Assembly: GCA_024232355.1 (NCBI GenBank)
Contig: JAAEPW010000915.1
Location: forward strand, 1-41,160
Length of the DNA stretch: 41,160 nt
Reading direction: 5' to 3'
DNA from: Chloroflexota bacterium
GTDB lineage: Bacteria; Chloroflexota; Anaerolineae; B4-G1
Below are positions 14,929 to 23,706 of this stretch, piece after piece. How positions within the stretch are numbered: the stretch's first letter is position 1; the number at the start of each line of letters is the position of its first letter. A program made the translations under genes and the position numbers. The notes beneath the pieces are model-generated. The model had not been told where the DNA came from. It made no database searches and was given only the letters and a program-made list of their open reading frames with translations.

Positions 14929-17094
14929 ATGGCCGAAATCAAGTTCAAGGCTGACCTTCACCGGAAAGAATTGCACAGCCAACTGGCCGAGCGCATCGCG
15001 CTGTTGATGATCGGGACCAGCGGTCTAGTCATATGGCTTTTATCTGGGTTTATGGGATATTTGCCGGCATCTGAGATCGGCCTGTCGAGCGCGATGCTGC
15101 TAACGGGGGTCGTGACGTGGGCCCTGGTCAAAATACAACCGATGCTAGCACGCCACTTGACGGTGTGGGGTCTCACGGCCGGGTTGGTGGCTGCGATGAA
15201 GCTGTTCCCGGTATCGTGGCTTCCCTTTCTGGGGTTGATGTTGGTCTTTGTCGGCGCGATGATGCTCAGGGGTGGTGGGTTCGTGGTCGCGGGCATGGTC
15301 ACCGTGGCAGCGATATGGCTAACGAGCCAGGGAATTCGTGACTACCCACTGTTCGGGTTACTGGTCTCACTAATAATCAGTATGACCCTAGCCTGGCAAA
15401 TCACGCGCACGCTGTACGATACCCTGGATTGGTCGTGGGCAATGCAGCAACGGGCCGACCATCTCCTAGAGGTAGCCCGCGACCGCCAGGGCGAACTGAA
15501 CCGCGTGCTCAAATCGCTGGATCTGACCAACACGCTGCTGAACCGCACGCAGCGTGACTTGATCTCGGCCCGCAGGCGCGCGGAAGAAGCGCGCTTGACC
15601 AAAGAACAGTTCGCTGCCAACGTCAGCCACGAGTTGCGCACGCCGCTCAATTTGGTGCTGGGCTTTAGCGAGATGATTTACCTTTCGCCCGAGATCTATG
15701 GCGATATGCAGTGGCCCCCCAAGCTGCGCCGAGCCATTTACCAGATCTATCGCAGCAGCCGCCACTTGCTAGAGATGATCGACGACGTGCTCGAACTCTC
15801 TCGTTTCGAGATGGTGGGTTTTACGTTGAACAAGGAACCCATGTCGTTGGAGCCGCTGATGCGAGAGACCGCCGAAATCGCCGACGACCTCTTTCAAGGC
15901 CGGGAGGTCTGCCTGGAAGTAGAGATCGCGCTGGACCTGCCGGTTTTGGACATTGACCGCACCCGCATCCGCCAGGTATTGTTGAACCTGCTTAGCAACG
16001 CGGCGCGCTTCACCGAAGAGGGCACGGTGCGAGTAGAGGCGCGCCAAGTTGAGAGAGAAGTGATAGTGAGCGTCAGTGATACCGGACCTGGCATTCCGCC
16101 AGACAAGGTGTCTCACATATTCGAAGAGTTCTACCAGGTGGACAACACGCTGCGCCGCAAGCACGGCGGCACGGGCCTGGGTCTGGCCATCAGCAAGCGT
16201 TTCGTCGAGGCGCACCAGGGACGCATCTTTGTCGAGACGGAAATGGGGATCGGCTCGACGTTTTCCTTCGCCCTGCCCATTCCGGGTGAAGGCGCGCAGC
16301 TCTCGCGCTTACAATCGGGGCGCTTGCCCGACTCGACCAAACCCACCCCATCCCCTCCCGTCATCGTGGTCGACCCCGACCCAGCAGTGGCGGCAATGGT
16401 AGGCCGCTACGTGGCATCTTGCGAGGTCGTGCACGTGGGGGACACAGAGCGGCTGGCCGACGAAATCGAAATCTATCATCCCAAGGCGGTGGTATGGAAC
16501 GTACCGCCGGAAAAGTGGCAAACCGGCGATGGCATAGGGCCAAACGACGCCCTCGCTCTGCCCGTATCTCTGATCGAGTGCAGCTTGCCCAGCCGGGCGT
16601 GGCTGGCCCAAGACCTAGCCGTGGCCGCTTGTCTGACCAAACCCATCACCCCCCAGAGCCTTTTGCGCGAGATCAACCGGCTGGGCGACGTGCGCGATGT
16701 GCTGGTTGTGGACGATGAGCGGGGCTTTTGCCAGTTGGTGGAACAGATGCTAGAGACAGCCGGTCGCCCCGTTGAGGTGCGGCATGCCTACGACGGTACC
16801 GAAGGTCTGGCCGCAATGAAAGTCCGCCCGCCCGATCTGGTGTTGTTGGACATTATGATGACGGGGATGGATGGTTTTCAGGTGCTGGACGAGATGCGGC
16901 AGCAGCCCAATCTGGCAGACGTGCCCGTGGTGTTATTGACAGCCAGCAGTTACGTCGAAAGCGCGCTGGCGCAGTTCGGCGGCCAGATGGTGATCCGTCA
17001 CCGGGACGGTCTGAGTCCAGCCGAGGTCTTGCGCTGCCTGGAGGCGGTGATTGGCGGGCTGGAACTGCGTTCCAAAGAGTGGTTAGAGTCGTGA
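14929..17094 (+). CDS. Hybrid sensor histidine kinase with two receiver domains
   Basis: Encodes 721 residues. Five or six membrane helices (about 22-160) form an input domain without a large extracellular part, followed by a coiled coil (about 175-225). The HisKA motif is NVSHELRTPLN with H234. The HATPase has NLLSNAARFT, DTGPGIP and HGGTGLGLAIS. A first receiver-like domain (VIVVDPDPAVAAMVG) has VVWN where the phosphoacceptor Asp belongs, so it is probably a non-phosphorylatable pseudo-receiver. A second receiver (VLVVDDERGF, LVLLDIMMTGMDG) is intact, although the usual K near the end is replaced (VIRHRDG). It would phosphorylate its own terminal receiver or pass phosphate on. GGAGG precedes the ATG. 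It converges with a response-regulator-like gene. Confidence 0.93.
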   Translation: MAEIKFKADLHRKELHSQLAERIALLMIGTSGLVIWLLSGFMGYLPASEIGLSSAMLLTGVVTWALVKIQPMLARHLTVWGLTAGLVAAMKLFPVSWLPFLGLMLVFVGAMMLRGGGFVVAGMVTVAAIWLTSQGIRDYPLFGLLVSLIISMTLAWQITRTLYDTLDWSWAMQQRADHLLEVARDRQGELNRVLKSLDLTNTLLNRTQRDLISARRRAEEARLTKEQFAANVSHELRTPLNLVLGFSEMIYLSPEIYGDMQWPPKLRRAIYQIYRSSRHLLEMIDDVLELSRFEMVGFTLNKEPMSLEPLMRETAEIADDLFQGREVCLEVEIALDLPVLDIDRTRIRQVLLNLLSNAARFTEEGTVRVEARQVEREVIVSVSDTGPGIPPDKVSHIFEEFYQVDNTLRRKHGGTGLGLAISKRFVEAHQGRIFVETEMGIGSTFSFALPIPGEGAQLSRLQSGRLPDSTKPTPSPPVIVVDPDPAVAAMVGRYVASCEVVHVGDTERLADEIEIYHPKAVVWNVPPEKWQTGDGIGPNDALALPVSLIECSLPSRAWLAQDLAVAACLTKPITPQSLLREINRLGDVRDVLVVDDERGFCQLVEQMLETAGRPVEVRHAYDGTEGLAAMKVRPPDLVLLDIMMTGMDGFQVLDEMRQQPNLADVPVVLLTASSYVESALAQFGGQMVIRHRDGLSPAEVLRCLEAVIGGLELRSKEWLES

Positions 17095-17101
17095 TATGCA
17101 A

Positions 17102-17164
17102 CAACTTTTTGCCACGAATTTTCTCTAGCCATTATTCGTGCAATTCGTGGCAAGATAAAAGTTG
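17102..17164. repeat. Dispersed palindrome, copy A (GCCACGAATT type)
   Basis: TTGCCACGAATT (17109-17120) and AATTCGTGGCAA (17142-17153) are perfect 12-bp inverted repeats. Outer CAACTTTT (17102-17109) and AAAAGTTG (17157-17164) extend the stem. It fills the space between two convergent genes and could serve both as a transcription stop, although neither side carries a T-tract after the stem. A related copy lies at 40034-40110. Confidence 0.65.
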
Positions 17165-18379
17165 CTATACAACTCCCAACTGGCGCAGCGCGTTCAGAAT
17201 ATCGTCCCGGCTGATCGGTTTGGTCAGGGAGAGAGAGGCCCGCAGGGAATAGGCCAATTCGGGGTTGTTGATCACCGAGCAGACGATCACCGGGACATTG
17301 GCTGTCTGTGGGTTGGTGCGCAGCCGTTGCAAGATCTCCCAGCCATCCATTTCCGGCATCATCACATCCAGTATGATGGTATCGGGGAGCAGTTCCTGAG
17401 CCAGCCGCAACCCTTCCTGGCCGTTGGTGGCCGCCATCACTTGACAGGCGTGGCCGGAGAGATAGTCGCTCAACAACACGACCAGACCCTCGTTGTCATC
17501 AATGACCAGTATGATGGGACAATGAGCCGTCATACGCAGGGTGATCACGCGGGTTCCCCCCAGCGCGTCTTTCTGTTTCACTTCCCAACCCAGCCGGTCA
17601 ACCAGTTGTTCAACGACGGGCGTAATTGCGTGGGCCTCGGCCGCCTCCGGCTCTGGATCGTAGCGCAAGACAAGGGTCGCCTCTTCGTCTCCAGCCACCA
17701 GCGAGACGTATAGGGGGCCGGGTTGAGCCTGCCCCACAGCCTGGCTGAGGGTATTGGTCAGCACCTGCCGGGCCAGCACCGGATCGGTCGAGATGATGGC
17801 CGGTTCTGGTGTGGATTCGGTGTCTAGAGTCACGGACCGTTGCGACGCCATCCATTCCACCACGCTTTGCGCTTTCTCGAGCAGCGCGGATATATCGGTG
17901 GGCTGGAGGCTGGTCTCCAACCGGGCGATCTCAGCCTGAATGGACGACAGTCGAGTGGCGGAAGGTTTTTTTGGTGCAGATTGGGGACGTTGCATCCAGA
18001 GAATCGCGGCCACGCTCTCCTCGCCGCGTCGCAAGTCACGGTGTGCCTGCCGCCGGGAGACTGCCAGATCGTGTGCGGCCTCCTGGACCGTCACGCCCTC
18101 TACATAACGCATCAGCAGCAGATTATAGACGCGGGCGTGGGGTGCGCGAAAAGGGACATTCGGGCCGGGGTTCAGCGTCTCGATAGCAGCGACCAGTTCC
18201 CGCCGCAGCCGCTGGCTAGGCGTCTCGCCCGGCTGCCCCGCCGACGGACCGTCCACCTGCGCCAACGGATGGCGCTGCAAGTAGGAAAAGTCGTACAGAT
18301 GCTCCATAGCATCCTTTACCTGCTTGATAAAGGTTTCTGGCGGTGTATGCAGTTCTTGTACGTGTTGTTTTTCAGACAA
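17165..18379 (-). CDS. Response regulator-like protein: HTH, degenerate ATPase, receiver
   Basis: Encodes 404 residues from the chosen start. Residues about 84-122 (NLLLMRYVEGVTVQEAAHDLAVSRRQAHRDLRRGEESV) look like a sigma-70 region 4-type helix-turn-helix. About 165-285 resembles a histidine-kinase ATPase shell lacking the N and G box residues. About 288-404 is a CheY-like receiver with DD (293-294 region), phosphoacceptor D338 in IILDVMMPEMDG and K387 in LTKPIS. The mixture suggests a DNA-binding or scaffold protein controlled by phosphorylation, plausibly by the convergent hybrid kinase; this is inference. The start is uncertain: TTG at 18379 has GGAG 4 bases upstream, and the frame stays open to a TTG at 18451 without a ribosome site. 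Confidence 0.8.
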   Translation of the reverse strand: MSEKQHVQELHTPPETFIKQVKDAMEHLYDFSYLQRHPLAQVDGPSAGQPGETPSQRLRRELVAAIETLNPGPNVPFRAPHARVYNLLLMRYVEGVTVQEAAHDLAVSRRQAHRDLRRGEESVAAILWMQRPQSAPKKPSATRLSSIQAEIARLETSLQPTDISALLEKAQSVVEWMASQRSVTLDTESTPEPAIISTDPVLARQVLTNTLSQAVGQAQPGPLYVSLVAGDEEATLVLRYDPEPEAAEAHAITPVVEQLVDRLGWEVKQKDALGGTRVITLRMTAHCPIILVIDDNEGLVVLLSDYLSGHACQVMAATNGQEGLRLAQELLPDTIILDVMMPEMDGWEILQRLRTNPQTANVPVIVCSVINNPELAYSLRASLSLTKPISRDDILNALRQLGVV

Positions 18380-18703
18380 ACGATCTCCAGTTGCCCCTTG
18401 TTCACCAAATCTCAGTTCGTATGGCACTTTTATGGCACTCTGATGTCCCAAGCTGGGCCAAATTCTATAGACAATGGCACAGCAAATATGATATACTTTT
18501 CAATACCTTTAGCCTTTTTCGAAATGGTGTTTATGAGCCACCACATGAGCCGCTTTGAGCAACATCAGCCTCTGTGTATAGAAAGCCCGCCAGCATTCAG
18601 ATTGGCAAAGGTATTGGTTTAAAAAGATTTATTGGGACTGGAGCATAGCATATACTCATCTGGCCTTTCTGTCAACTTTGGGGATCGTATAAAAAGTACA
18701 AGA
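18380..18703. other. Intergenic region, no gene seen
   Basis: Reading frames here are short, lack ribosome sites and have no recognisable protein features. The region separates the minus-strand regulator gene from the plus-strand transporter operon and probably holds the regulator's promoter, which could not be pinpointed. Confidence 0.5.
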
Positions 18704-18735
18704 CTATTTCTGAATAACGCTGTTTCTGAACAATG
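18704..18735. promoter_or_regulatory. Tandem dyad sites upstream of the ABC transporter
   Basis: Two adjacent 16-mers, CTATTTCTGAATAACG (18704-18719) and CTGTTTCTGAACAATG (18720-18735), match at 13 of 16 positions. Each contains a dyad (TATT-TCTG-AATA and TGTT-TCTG-AACA). They sit immediately upstream of a promoter candidate, as expected for operator or activator sites. Confidence 0.5.
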
Positions 18736-18737
18736 CA

Positions 18738-18765
18738 TTGATCTTGGGTGGTCCTCTTATAGAAT
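18738..18765 (+). promoter_or_regulatory. Candidate promoter of the ABC transporter operon
   Basis: TTGATC (18738-18743), a 16-base spacer and TAGAAT (18760-18765) lie directly after the tandem dyads and about 217 bases before the binding-protein start. The match to consensus is moderate. Confidence 0.35.
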
Positions 18766-18981
18766 TTGATCTGATTCTTACCACCCACAGTCGCCAGGCG
18801 CGCAAGTTCATCACAAGCAGTGAGATTGCGCGCCCGGCGGAGCAGACATAACGATATAGATACTAAAACACGCAACCGTAGCCACGCTTTCCTAGTGGGA
18901 GGTGATTATCGACAAATAAGGAATCAACAGCAACAGACATTTCATTCAAGACGTGCACGAATAATTCAAAAGGAGAAGATA

Positions 18982-20415
18982 ATGCGAAAAACTAGTCTCT
19001 GTCTGATCGCCCTACTGGTCATTACCAGTCTAATGTTCACGGCCTGTGGTGGTAATACACAACCCACCCAAGAGGTCGACACATCCTCAAACGCACCGGA
19101 AGCGACCGATCCCCCGGCGCCCGAAGAGCCGACAGAAAAAGTGACCATCCGTTGGTTCGTCGGTCTGGGTGCTGGCTCAGAGCCGGAAAACATCCCGCTT
19201 GAGGACGCGTTGATCGAAGCATATAATGCGTCACAGGACAAGATCGAACTCGTTGCCGAATACATCGATTACGAGCAAGCACCAGACGTGCTGAGCACGC
19301 AGATCGCGGCCGGTAACCCACCAGACATCATTGGTCCTGTCGGCCAGAGCGGCATCAACGCCTTCACCGGCCTCTTTATGGACCTGGAACCTTACCTGGA
19401 CGCGATGAACTATGATTTTAGCGACTTTAACGAAAGCTCGGTCGACGCCTACCGGCTAGAGGGAGAGGGACTGCTGGGTATTCCGTTTGCAGTTTATCCT
19501 TCGATGATCTATTACAACCGTGATCTGTTCGACGAGGCCGACCTGCCCTATCCGCCCCACAAGTACGGTGAACCCTATGCTGATGGCGATCCTTGGACCG
19601 TCGAAAAGCTGGAAGAACTTGCCATATTGTTGACGGTGGATGTGGATGGCAACGACGCCACCAGTCCAGACTTTGATCCAGAAAACATTGCCCAGTTTGG
19701 CTTTCACATCGTATGGTCAGATGGTATCAGGACCGACCTCGCTGCCCTCTTTGGCGCGGACACCGTCGTGGATGATGATGGCAACGCCGTGCTCTCCGAG
19801 CAGTGGCGACAAGGGCTCCGTTGGTATTATGAGGGCTTTCACACAAAACACTTTATCCCCAACTTTACCTACGAGACCAGCGAACTCTTGGGCAACGACA
19901 ACACATTCAACTCGGGCAACCTAGCGATGACTCAAGCCCATTTGTGGTACACTTGCTGCACCGAAGACGTAGACAATTGGGACCTGGCTGCACTTCCGAC
20001 GTACAACGACAATGGAGATATAACTGCCAAACTGCACGCCGACACCTTCCGTATTCTGAAATCCACCCAACATCCCGAAGAAGCCGTGCAGGTCGTCGAC
20101 TGGATGACGGGTGAAGCCGCCGGGAAACTGCTCCAAATCTATGGCGGATTCCCAGCCCGTGCCAGCTTGCAGGAATCCTTTATGCAAGAACTCAACGAGC
20201 GCTTCCCTCAGGGGGTAGATTGGCAGGTAGCCGTTGACAGCCTCGCCTATCCAGACATTCCAAATCATGAGGCCAACATGCCCAATTATTCCCAAGCCTT
20301 TGACCGGTTGCTCGCTTTCCATACTCTATACGCATCTGAACCCAACTTGGACCTTGACGCTGAAATAGACAAGCTGGTGGAAGACTTGCAAGCGATCTTT
20401 GACGAGGTAGAATAG
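18982..20415 (+). CDS. ABC transporter sugar-binding lipoprotein (CUT1 type)
   Basis: Encodes 477 residues. The lipoprotein signal peptide ends in MFTAC with C22 as the acylated cysteine, followed by an acidic, proline-rich linker (about 24-50). The rest is a family 1 solute-binding domain: IRWFVGLGAG, AAGNPPDIIG, GLLGIPFAVYPSMIYYNRDLFDEADLPYPP, and the late MTGEAAGKLLQIYGGFPAR. It should capture an oligosaccharide or polyol outside the cell and hand it to the permeases that follow. The start is the ATG at 18982, with AAGGAG upstream; the frame is open further upstream without a ribosome site or signal peptide. Two permease genes follow after a 117-base gap with a hairpin, a usual arrangement for making more binding protein than permease. 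No ATPase gene is present; one encoded elsewhere is presumably shared. Confidence 0.93.
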   Translation: MRKTSLCLIALLVITSLMFTACGGNTQPTQEVDTSSNAPEATDPPAPEEPTEKVTIRWFVGLGAGSEPENIPLEDALIEAYNASQDKIELVAEYIDYEQAPDVLSTQIAAGNPPDIIGPVGQSGINAFTGLFMDLEPYLDAMNYDFSDFNESSVDAYRLEGEGLLGIPFAVYPSMIYYNRDLFDEADLPYPPHKYGEPYADGDPWTVEKLEELAILLTVDVDGNDATSPDFDPENIAQFGFHIVWSDGIRTDLAALFGADTVVDDDGNAVLSEQWRQGLRWYYEGFHTKHFIPNFTYETSELLGNDNTFNSGNLAMTQAHLWYTCCTEDVDNWDLAALPTYNDNGDITAKLHADTFRILKSTQHPEEAVQVVDWMTGEAAGKLLQIYGGFPARASLQESFMQELNERFPQGVDWQVAVDSLAYPDIPNHEANMPNYSQAFDRLLAFHTLYASEPNLDLDAEIDKLVEDLQAIFDEVE

Positions 20416-20461
20416 AGTTTTACTGGAACCATTGAACGCGCGATGGGCAAACATCGCTCAC

Positions 20462-20519
20462 GAATCACCAGTATGGGGTCAGCTCAACAATGTTTGGGCT
20501 GACCCCATAGAATCACCAG
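20462..20519 (+). repeat. REP-like hairpin flanked by 10-bp direct repeats
   Basis: TATGGGGTCAGC (20472-20483) pairs perfectly with GCTGACCCCATA (20498-20509) around a 14-nt loop. The 38-bp unit is bounded by identical GAATCACCAG at 20462-20471 and 20510-20519. The GGGGTCAG...CTGACCCC core resembles palindromes linked to REP-associated transposases (from memory). In this position it could protect the binding-protein message from 3' decay or dampen permease expression. Confidence 0.6.
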
Positions 20520-20532
20520 CAAGGAGTACTCT

Positions 20533-21498
20533 ATGACGACAATGTTCTCGGAATTTTCGCTGAAAAACCTCTCGTTCAAACGAGAAAAGATGAGCAGACT
20601 GGCTCGCAGTGAGGCGATGTGGGGCTTGTTTTTTCTTTCTCCCTGGATATTGGGGTTTTTGTTTTTGACGTTGCTGCCCATGTCGGCATCGCTGTTTTTC
20701 TCCTTTACCGATTATAATCTGCTCCACCCCGAAGCAACTGAATGGATCGGAATCGGCAATTACGTTCATTTCTTTACCCAGGACCCCATAGTGCAACAAT
20801 CTGCGCTGGTCTCGATACGTTTTGCAATTATTGCGATACCGATAGGAATCGCACAACCTATCTTGATGGCCGCGATGCTGAATCACAGCGGCCTCCGGGG
20901 CAGACGGTTCTTTACCACCATGTTCTACCTGCCCTACATTGTGCCCCTGGTGTCCGCCGTCTACATCTGGCAAGGCATGATGAACGACCGCACCGGATGG
21001 ATCAACATGGTCCTGGAAATGATCGGGATCAACGGGCCGGATTGGTTCAATGACATCCGGTGGATCTATCCAGCCCTGGTCATCATTGGCATGTGGGGCG
21101 TTGGCGACATGCTGCTGTTTACGCTGGCGTCGATGCAGGGTATTCCCACCGAGTTGTACGAAGCCGCGCGCGTAGACGGTGCCGGAGGCATTGAGGCATT
21201 CCTCAATATCACCCTGCCAATGATCACGCCGGTAATTTTTTACAACCTCGTTCTTTCGTTCATCGGCATGTTTCAGTATTTTGTCATACCCTTTGTGCTC
21301 ACGGGGGGCACCGGTCGGCCCGGCGACTCGACACGGTTCTATGCAATGCAATTGTACAAAGAAGCCTTTGGATATCGCAAGATGGGCTATGCGGCTACGA
21401 TGGCTTGGGTATTATTTGTGTTTGTGATGATTGTGACAATCGTATTGTTCGTGACCGGCAAGTATTGGGTCTATTATGCCGCCGAGGAGGGGAAATAA
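20533..21498 (+). CDS. ABC sugar transporter permease (MalF/UgpA-like)
   Basis: Encodes 321 residues with six predicted membrane helices. The first is GLFFLSPWILGFLFLTLLP. The cytoplasmic EAA loop ELYEAARVDGAGGIEAFLNITLP contacts the ATPase subunit. It is one half of the CUT1 membrane channel and pairs with the next gene's product. AAGGAG lies about 8 bases before the ATG at 20533. The stop codon TAA overlaps the next gene's ATG by one base (TAATG), so the two permeases are made in step. Confidence 0.94.
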   Translation: MTTMFSEFSLKNLSFKREKMSRLARSEAMWGLFFLSPWILGFLFLTLLPMSASLFFSFTDYNLLHPEATEWIGIGNYVHFFTQDPIVQQSALVSIRFAIIAIPIGIAQPILMAAMLNHSGLRGRRFFTTMFYLPYIVPLVSAVYIWQGMMNDRTGWINMVLEMIGINGPDWFNDIRWIYPALVIIGMWGVGDMLLFTLASMQGIPTELYEAARVDGAGGIEAFLNITLPMITPVIFYNLVLSFIGMFQYFVIPFVLTGGTGRPGDSTRFYAMQLYKEAFGYRKMGYAATMAWVLFVFVMIVTIVLFVTGKYWVYYAAEEGK

Positions 21499-22580
21499 TG
21501 GCCACCGTATCCAAAACCTCACCTCTGACAAGTCGTCCCTCCATCTTGGTCCAGCGGATGCGCCCAATTATGATAAGCGCCACCGTCACCATCTTTGCTT
21601 TGATGATCCTGACGGTCTACCTTTCGCCGTTTGGTTATATGGTCGTCACCGGGTTCAAAAACAAAGATGCGCTCACCGAAGTCGATGCCCCATTCTGGCC
21701 CGCAGAAGAAGCCGCCTTTAGCTACGAGGGAGAAGAATACCCCATGTACCAGGTCCCCACCGAGGACGGCCAGATACACAAGTGGGCGTTGTACGACAAA
21801 GGTCGAGAGGCGAGCCTATTTCTCGACCCCCGGAATCCGGAGGCCGGCCCCATAGAATGGACGGGCAGGTGGCGCTCACTGAAACGGGATTGGCAGTTTA
21901 GCCCACGATGGGAGAATTTCACCAGGGCCTGGACCCAGTTGAATATTCCCCTCTTGCTGCGCAACACCCTGGCGATTGCCATCGCAGGCTCTATCGGCAC
22001 CGTGTGCTCGTGTGTTGCCGTGGCTTATGGATTCTCGCGGTTTCGCATTCCGGGCAAAGGGGCGATTTTCACGATCTTGATCGCGACCATCATCCTGCCC
22101 CGTTTCGTCACGTTGGTGACGACCTACACCCTGTTCTACCGCATCGGGTGGGTGGGCACGTGGCTGCCGTTGATCGTGCCCCACTTTTTCGCCAACGCCT
22201 ACAACGTCTTTTTGCTGCGCCAGTTCTTTATGACGATCCCACGAGAGTTGGACGAAGCGGCAATGATCGACGGAGCCGGTCCCCTACGCACGCTGCTCCA
22301 GATCATCCTGCCCCAATCTGTTTCCGTCGTCATCGCTGTGGGGATCCTGCACTTTATGTGGGCCTGGAACGACTATTTTGAGCCGTTGATCTATCTCTCG
22401 GCGGAACGAGACTTGCAACCGATCGCCCTCGGCATCCAGGGCTACAACTCGCTCTATGGCACGGAACCAAACATGGTTCAGGCCAGCTCGCTCTTGGGGT
22501 TGATATTGCCGGTGGTGCTCTTTTTCCTGGCACAACGCTACATTATGCGGGGCGTTGTCTTTACCGGGGTAGAAAAGTAA
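21498..22580 (+). CDS. ABC sugar transporter permease (MalG/UgpE-like) with periplasmic insert
   Basis: Encodes 360 residues, longer than the usual 270-300 for this subunit. The first helix (about 27-52) is followed by an extracellular insertion of about 70 residues (about 64-135, PFWPAEEAAFSYEGEEYP...KWALYDKGREASLFL) before the conserved FSPRWENFTRAW. The remaining helices and the EAA loop ELDEAAMIDGAGPLRTLLQIILPQ are standard. The inserted domain could contact the binding protein or substrate; that is inference. The start codon overlaps the upstream stop, with GGAGGGG before it. Confidence 0.93.
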   Translation: MATVSKTSPLTSRPSILVQRMRPIMISATVTIFALMILTVYLSPFGYMVVTGFKNKDALTEVDAPFWPAEEAAFSYEGEEYPMYQVPTEDGQIHKWALYDKGREASLFLDPRNPEAGPIEWTGRWRSLKRDWQFSPRWENFTRAWTQLNIPLLLRNTLAIAIAGSIGTVCSCVAVAYGFSRFRIPGKGAIFTILIATIILPRFVTLVTTYTLFYRIGWVGTWLPLIVPHFFANAYNVFLLRQFFMTIPRELDEAAMIDGAGPLRTLLQIILPQSVSVVIAVGILHFMWAWNDYFEPLIYLSAERDLQPIALGIQGYNSLYGTEPNMVQASSLLGLILPVVLFFLAQRYIMRGVVFTGVEK

Positions 22581-22611
22581 AAATGTCCAACAGTAAATTA
22601 AGGAGAAAAAA

Positions 22612-23517
22612 ATGAAAAGCGTTAGCCTGTTGTTTCTTTTGTTATTGCCCCTGGTGGTTGGTTGCGCGCCGAGTGTCACACCAGAACCGGTTACCGCTCC
22701 CTCAACCGCCCCACCCCAAGTAGAACCAGAGGAACCATGGAAAGTTATTCGCCAAGTGGAAGGCGAGAGCGGAATGACCTCTGTGGGATTTCTCGATGGC
22801 GATTCTGGTGTTGCCCTCGCATTTGAGGAAAACACCTATACGGCCGATGGAGGTGATACCTGGATCACGGCGACCAGAACCGTAGCCGCCCACTATGGCC
22901 TGGACATTGTCGATAAGGACATAATCTGGAGTATGGGGAACTTTTTAAGCCCGCAGATCCAAGTGTCCACTGATGGCGGGCAAAATTGGCAAGGTGTCAC
23001 AAATGTTACCTATTCTGGCGTATTTATCAGCTTTATCGACGCGCAAACCGGATGGGCAGCCGCCCATACCAATCTGTGGAAAACCGCTGACGGGGGTCAG
23101 ATATGGACAGAGATCGACTTGCCTGAAGGGATTGATGATATCACTGGGATCAATCTCAGGACAGCTGATGATGGATATTTGCTGGACAGTGCTGGTATTC
23201 TGTATACCACTCAAGATGGCGGAGCCACGTGGTCATCCCAAACATTGGGGTTGGACAAAGACATCCTGATCCATTCCACGTCCCCATACATTGCAATACG
23301 CTTTTTTGATGCAGATCGTGGCGTGATTGTCCTAAGCCTTGCCGGTGAAAAGGGAAATCTTGTAGCTTTGCGAACCGGTGACGGGGGGCAAACGTGGGAA
23401 CGAGAGGAGATACCGGCCAAGATTGGAGCCCTACACCTGACACACGACGGTGCGGTCCTCACGTCCGTCAGAAATATGGGTGAAGAGATCACCATACTAC
23501 GCTATCAAGGTAATTGA
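22612..23517 (+). CDS. BNR/Asp-box repeat lipoprotein (Ycf48-like propeller)
   Basis: Encodes 301 residues. The signal peptide ends LVVGC (C18, lipobox), then a proline/threonine linker (about 20-42). Repeated Asp-box turns (TADGGDTW, STDGGQNW, TADGGQIW, TQDGGATW, TGDGGQTW) mark a beta-propeller of the BNR/sialidase or Ycf48 type. There is no sialidase active-site arginine/tyrosine pattern, so a binding or structural role outside the membrane is more likely than catalysis. AAGGAG precedes the ATG. It begins 31 bases after the permease and is probably cotranscribed, which suggests a link to uptake of the same substrate. A decayed copy follows. Confidence 0.88.
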   Translation: MKSVSLLFLLLLPLVVGCAPSVTPEPVTAPSTAPPQVEPEEPWKVIRQVEGESGMTSVGFLDGDSGVALAFEENTYTADGGDTWITATRTVAAHYGLDIVDKDIIWSMGNFLSPQIQVSTDGGQNWQGVTNVTYSGVFISFIDAQTGWAAAHTNLWKTADGGQIWTEIDLPEGIDDITGINLRTADDGYLLDSAGILYTTQDGGATWSSQTLGLDKDILIHSTSPYIAIRFFDADRGVIVLSLAGEKGNLVALRTGDGGQTWEREEIPAKIGALHLTHDGAVLTSVRNMGEEITILRYQGN

Positions 23518-23594
23518 GTCTTTGCAAACTAGAGTTTTCCATTTGACTGTAACTGGTTGATGAATCCTTGCTTGGATGCAGATACACGTATATT

Positions 23595-23622
23595 TTGTCC
23601 GTGTCCGATAAAAAAGTATCCT
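23595..23622 (+). promoter_or_regulatory. Weak promoter candidate before the duplicated lipoprotein gene
   Basis: TTGTCC (23595-23600), 16 bases, TATCCT (23617-23622), about 85 bases upstream of the pseudogene ATG. The match is modest; the rest of 23518-23706 shows nothing else. Confidence 0.25.
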
Positions 23623-23706
23623 GTATTGGGAAAGACTCAAAGAATTGCATGCCGAGTCAACATTGTACAAAAGGTTCAGTAGTGTATCAGATCATGGGAG
23701 GAAAAA

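Noticed and set aside
18343..18558. Short plus-strand frames upstream of the transporter
   Set aside because: No ribosome site and no convincing protein features; they overlap the 5' end of the minus-strand regulator gene.
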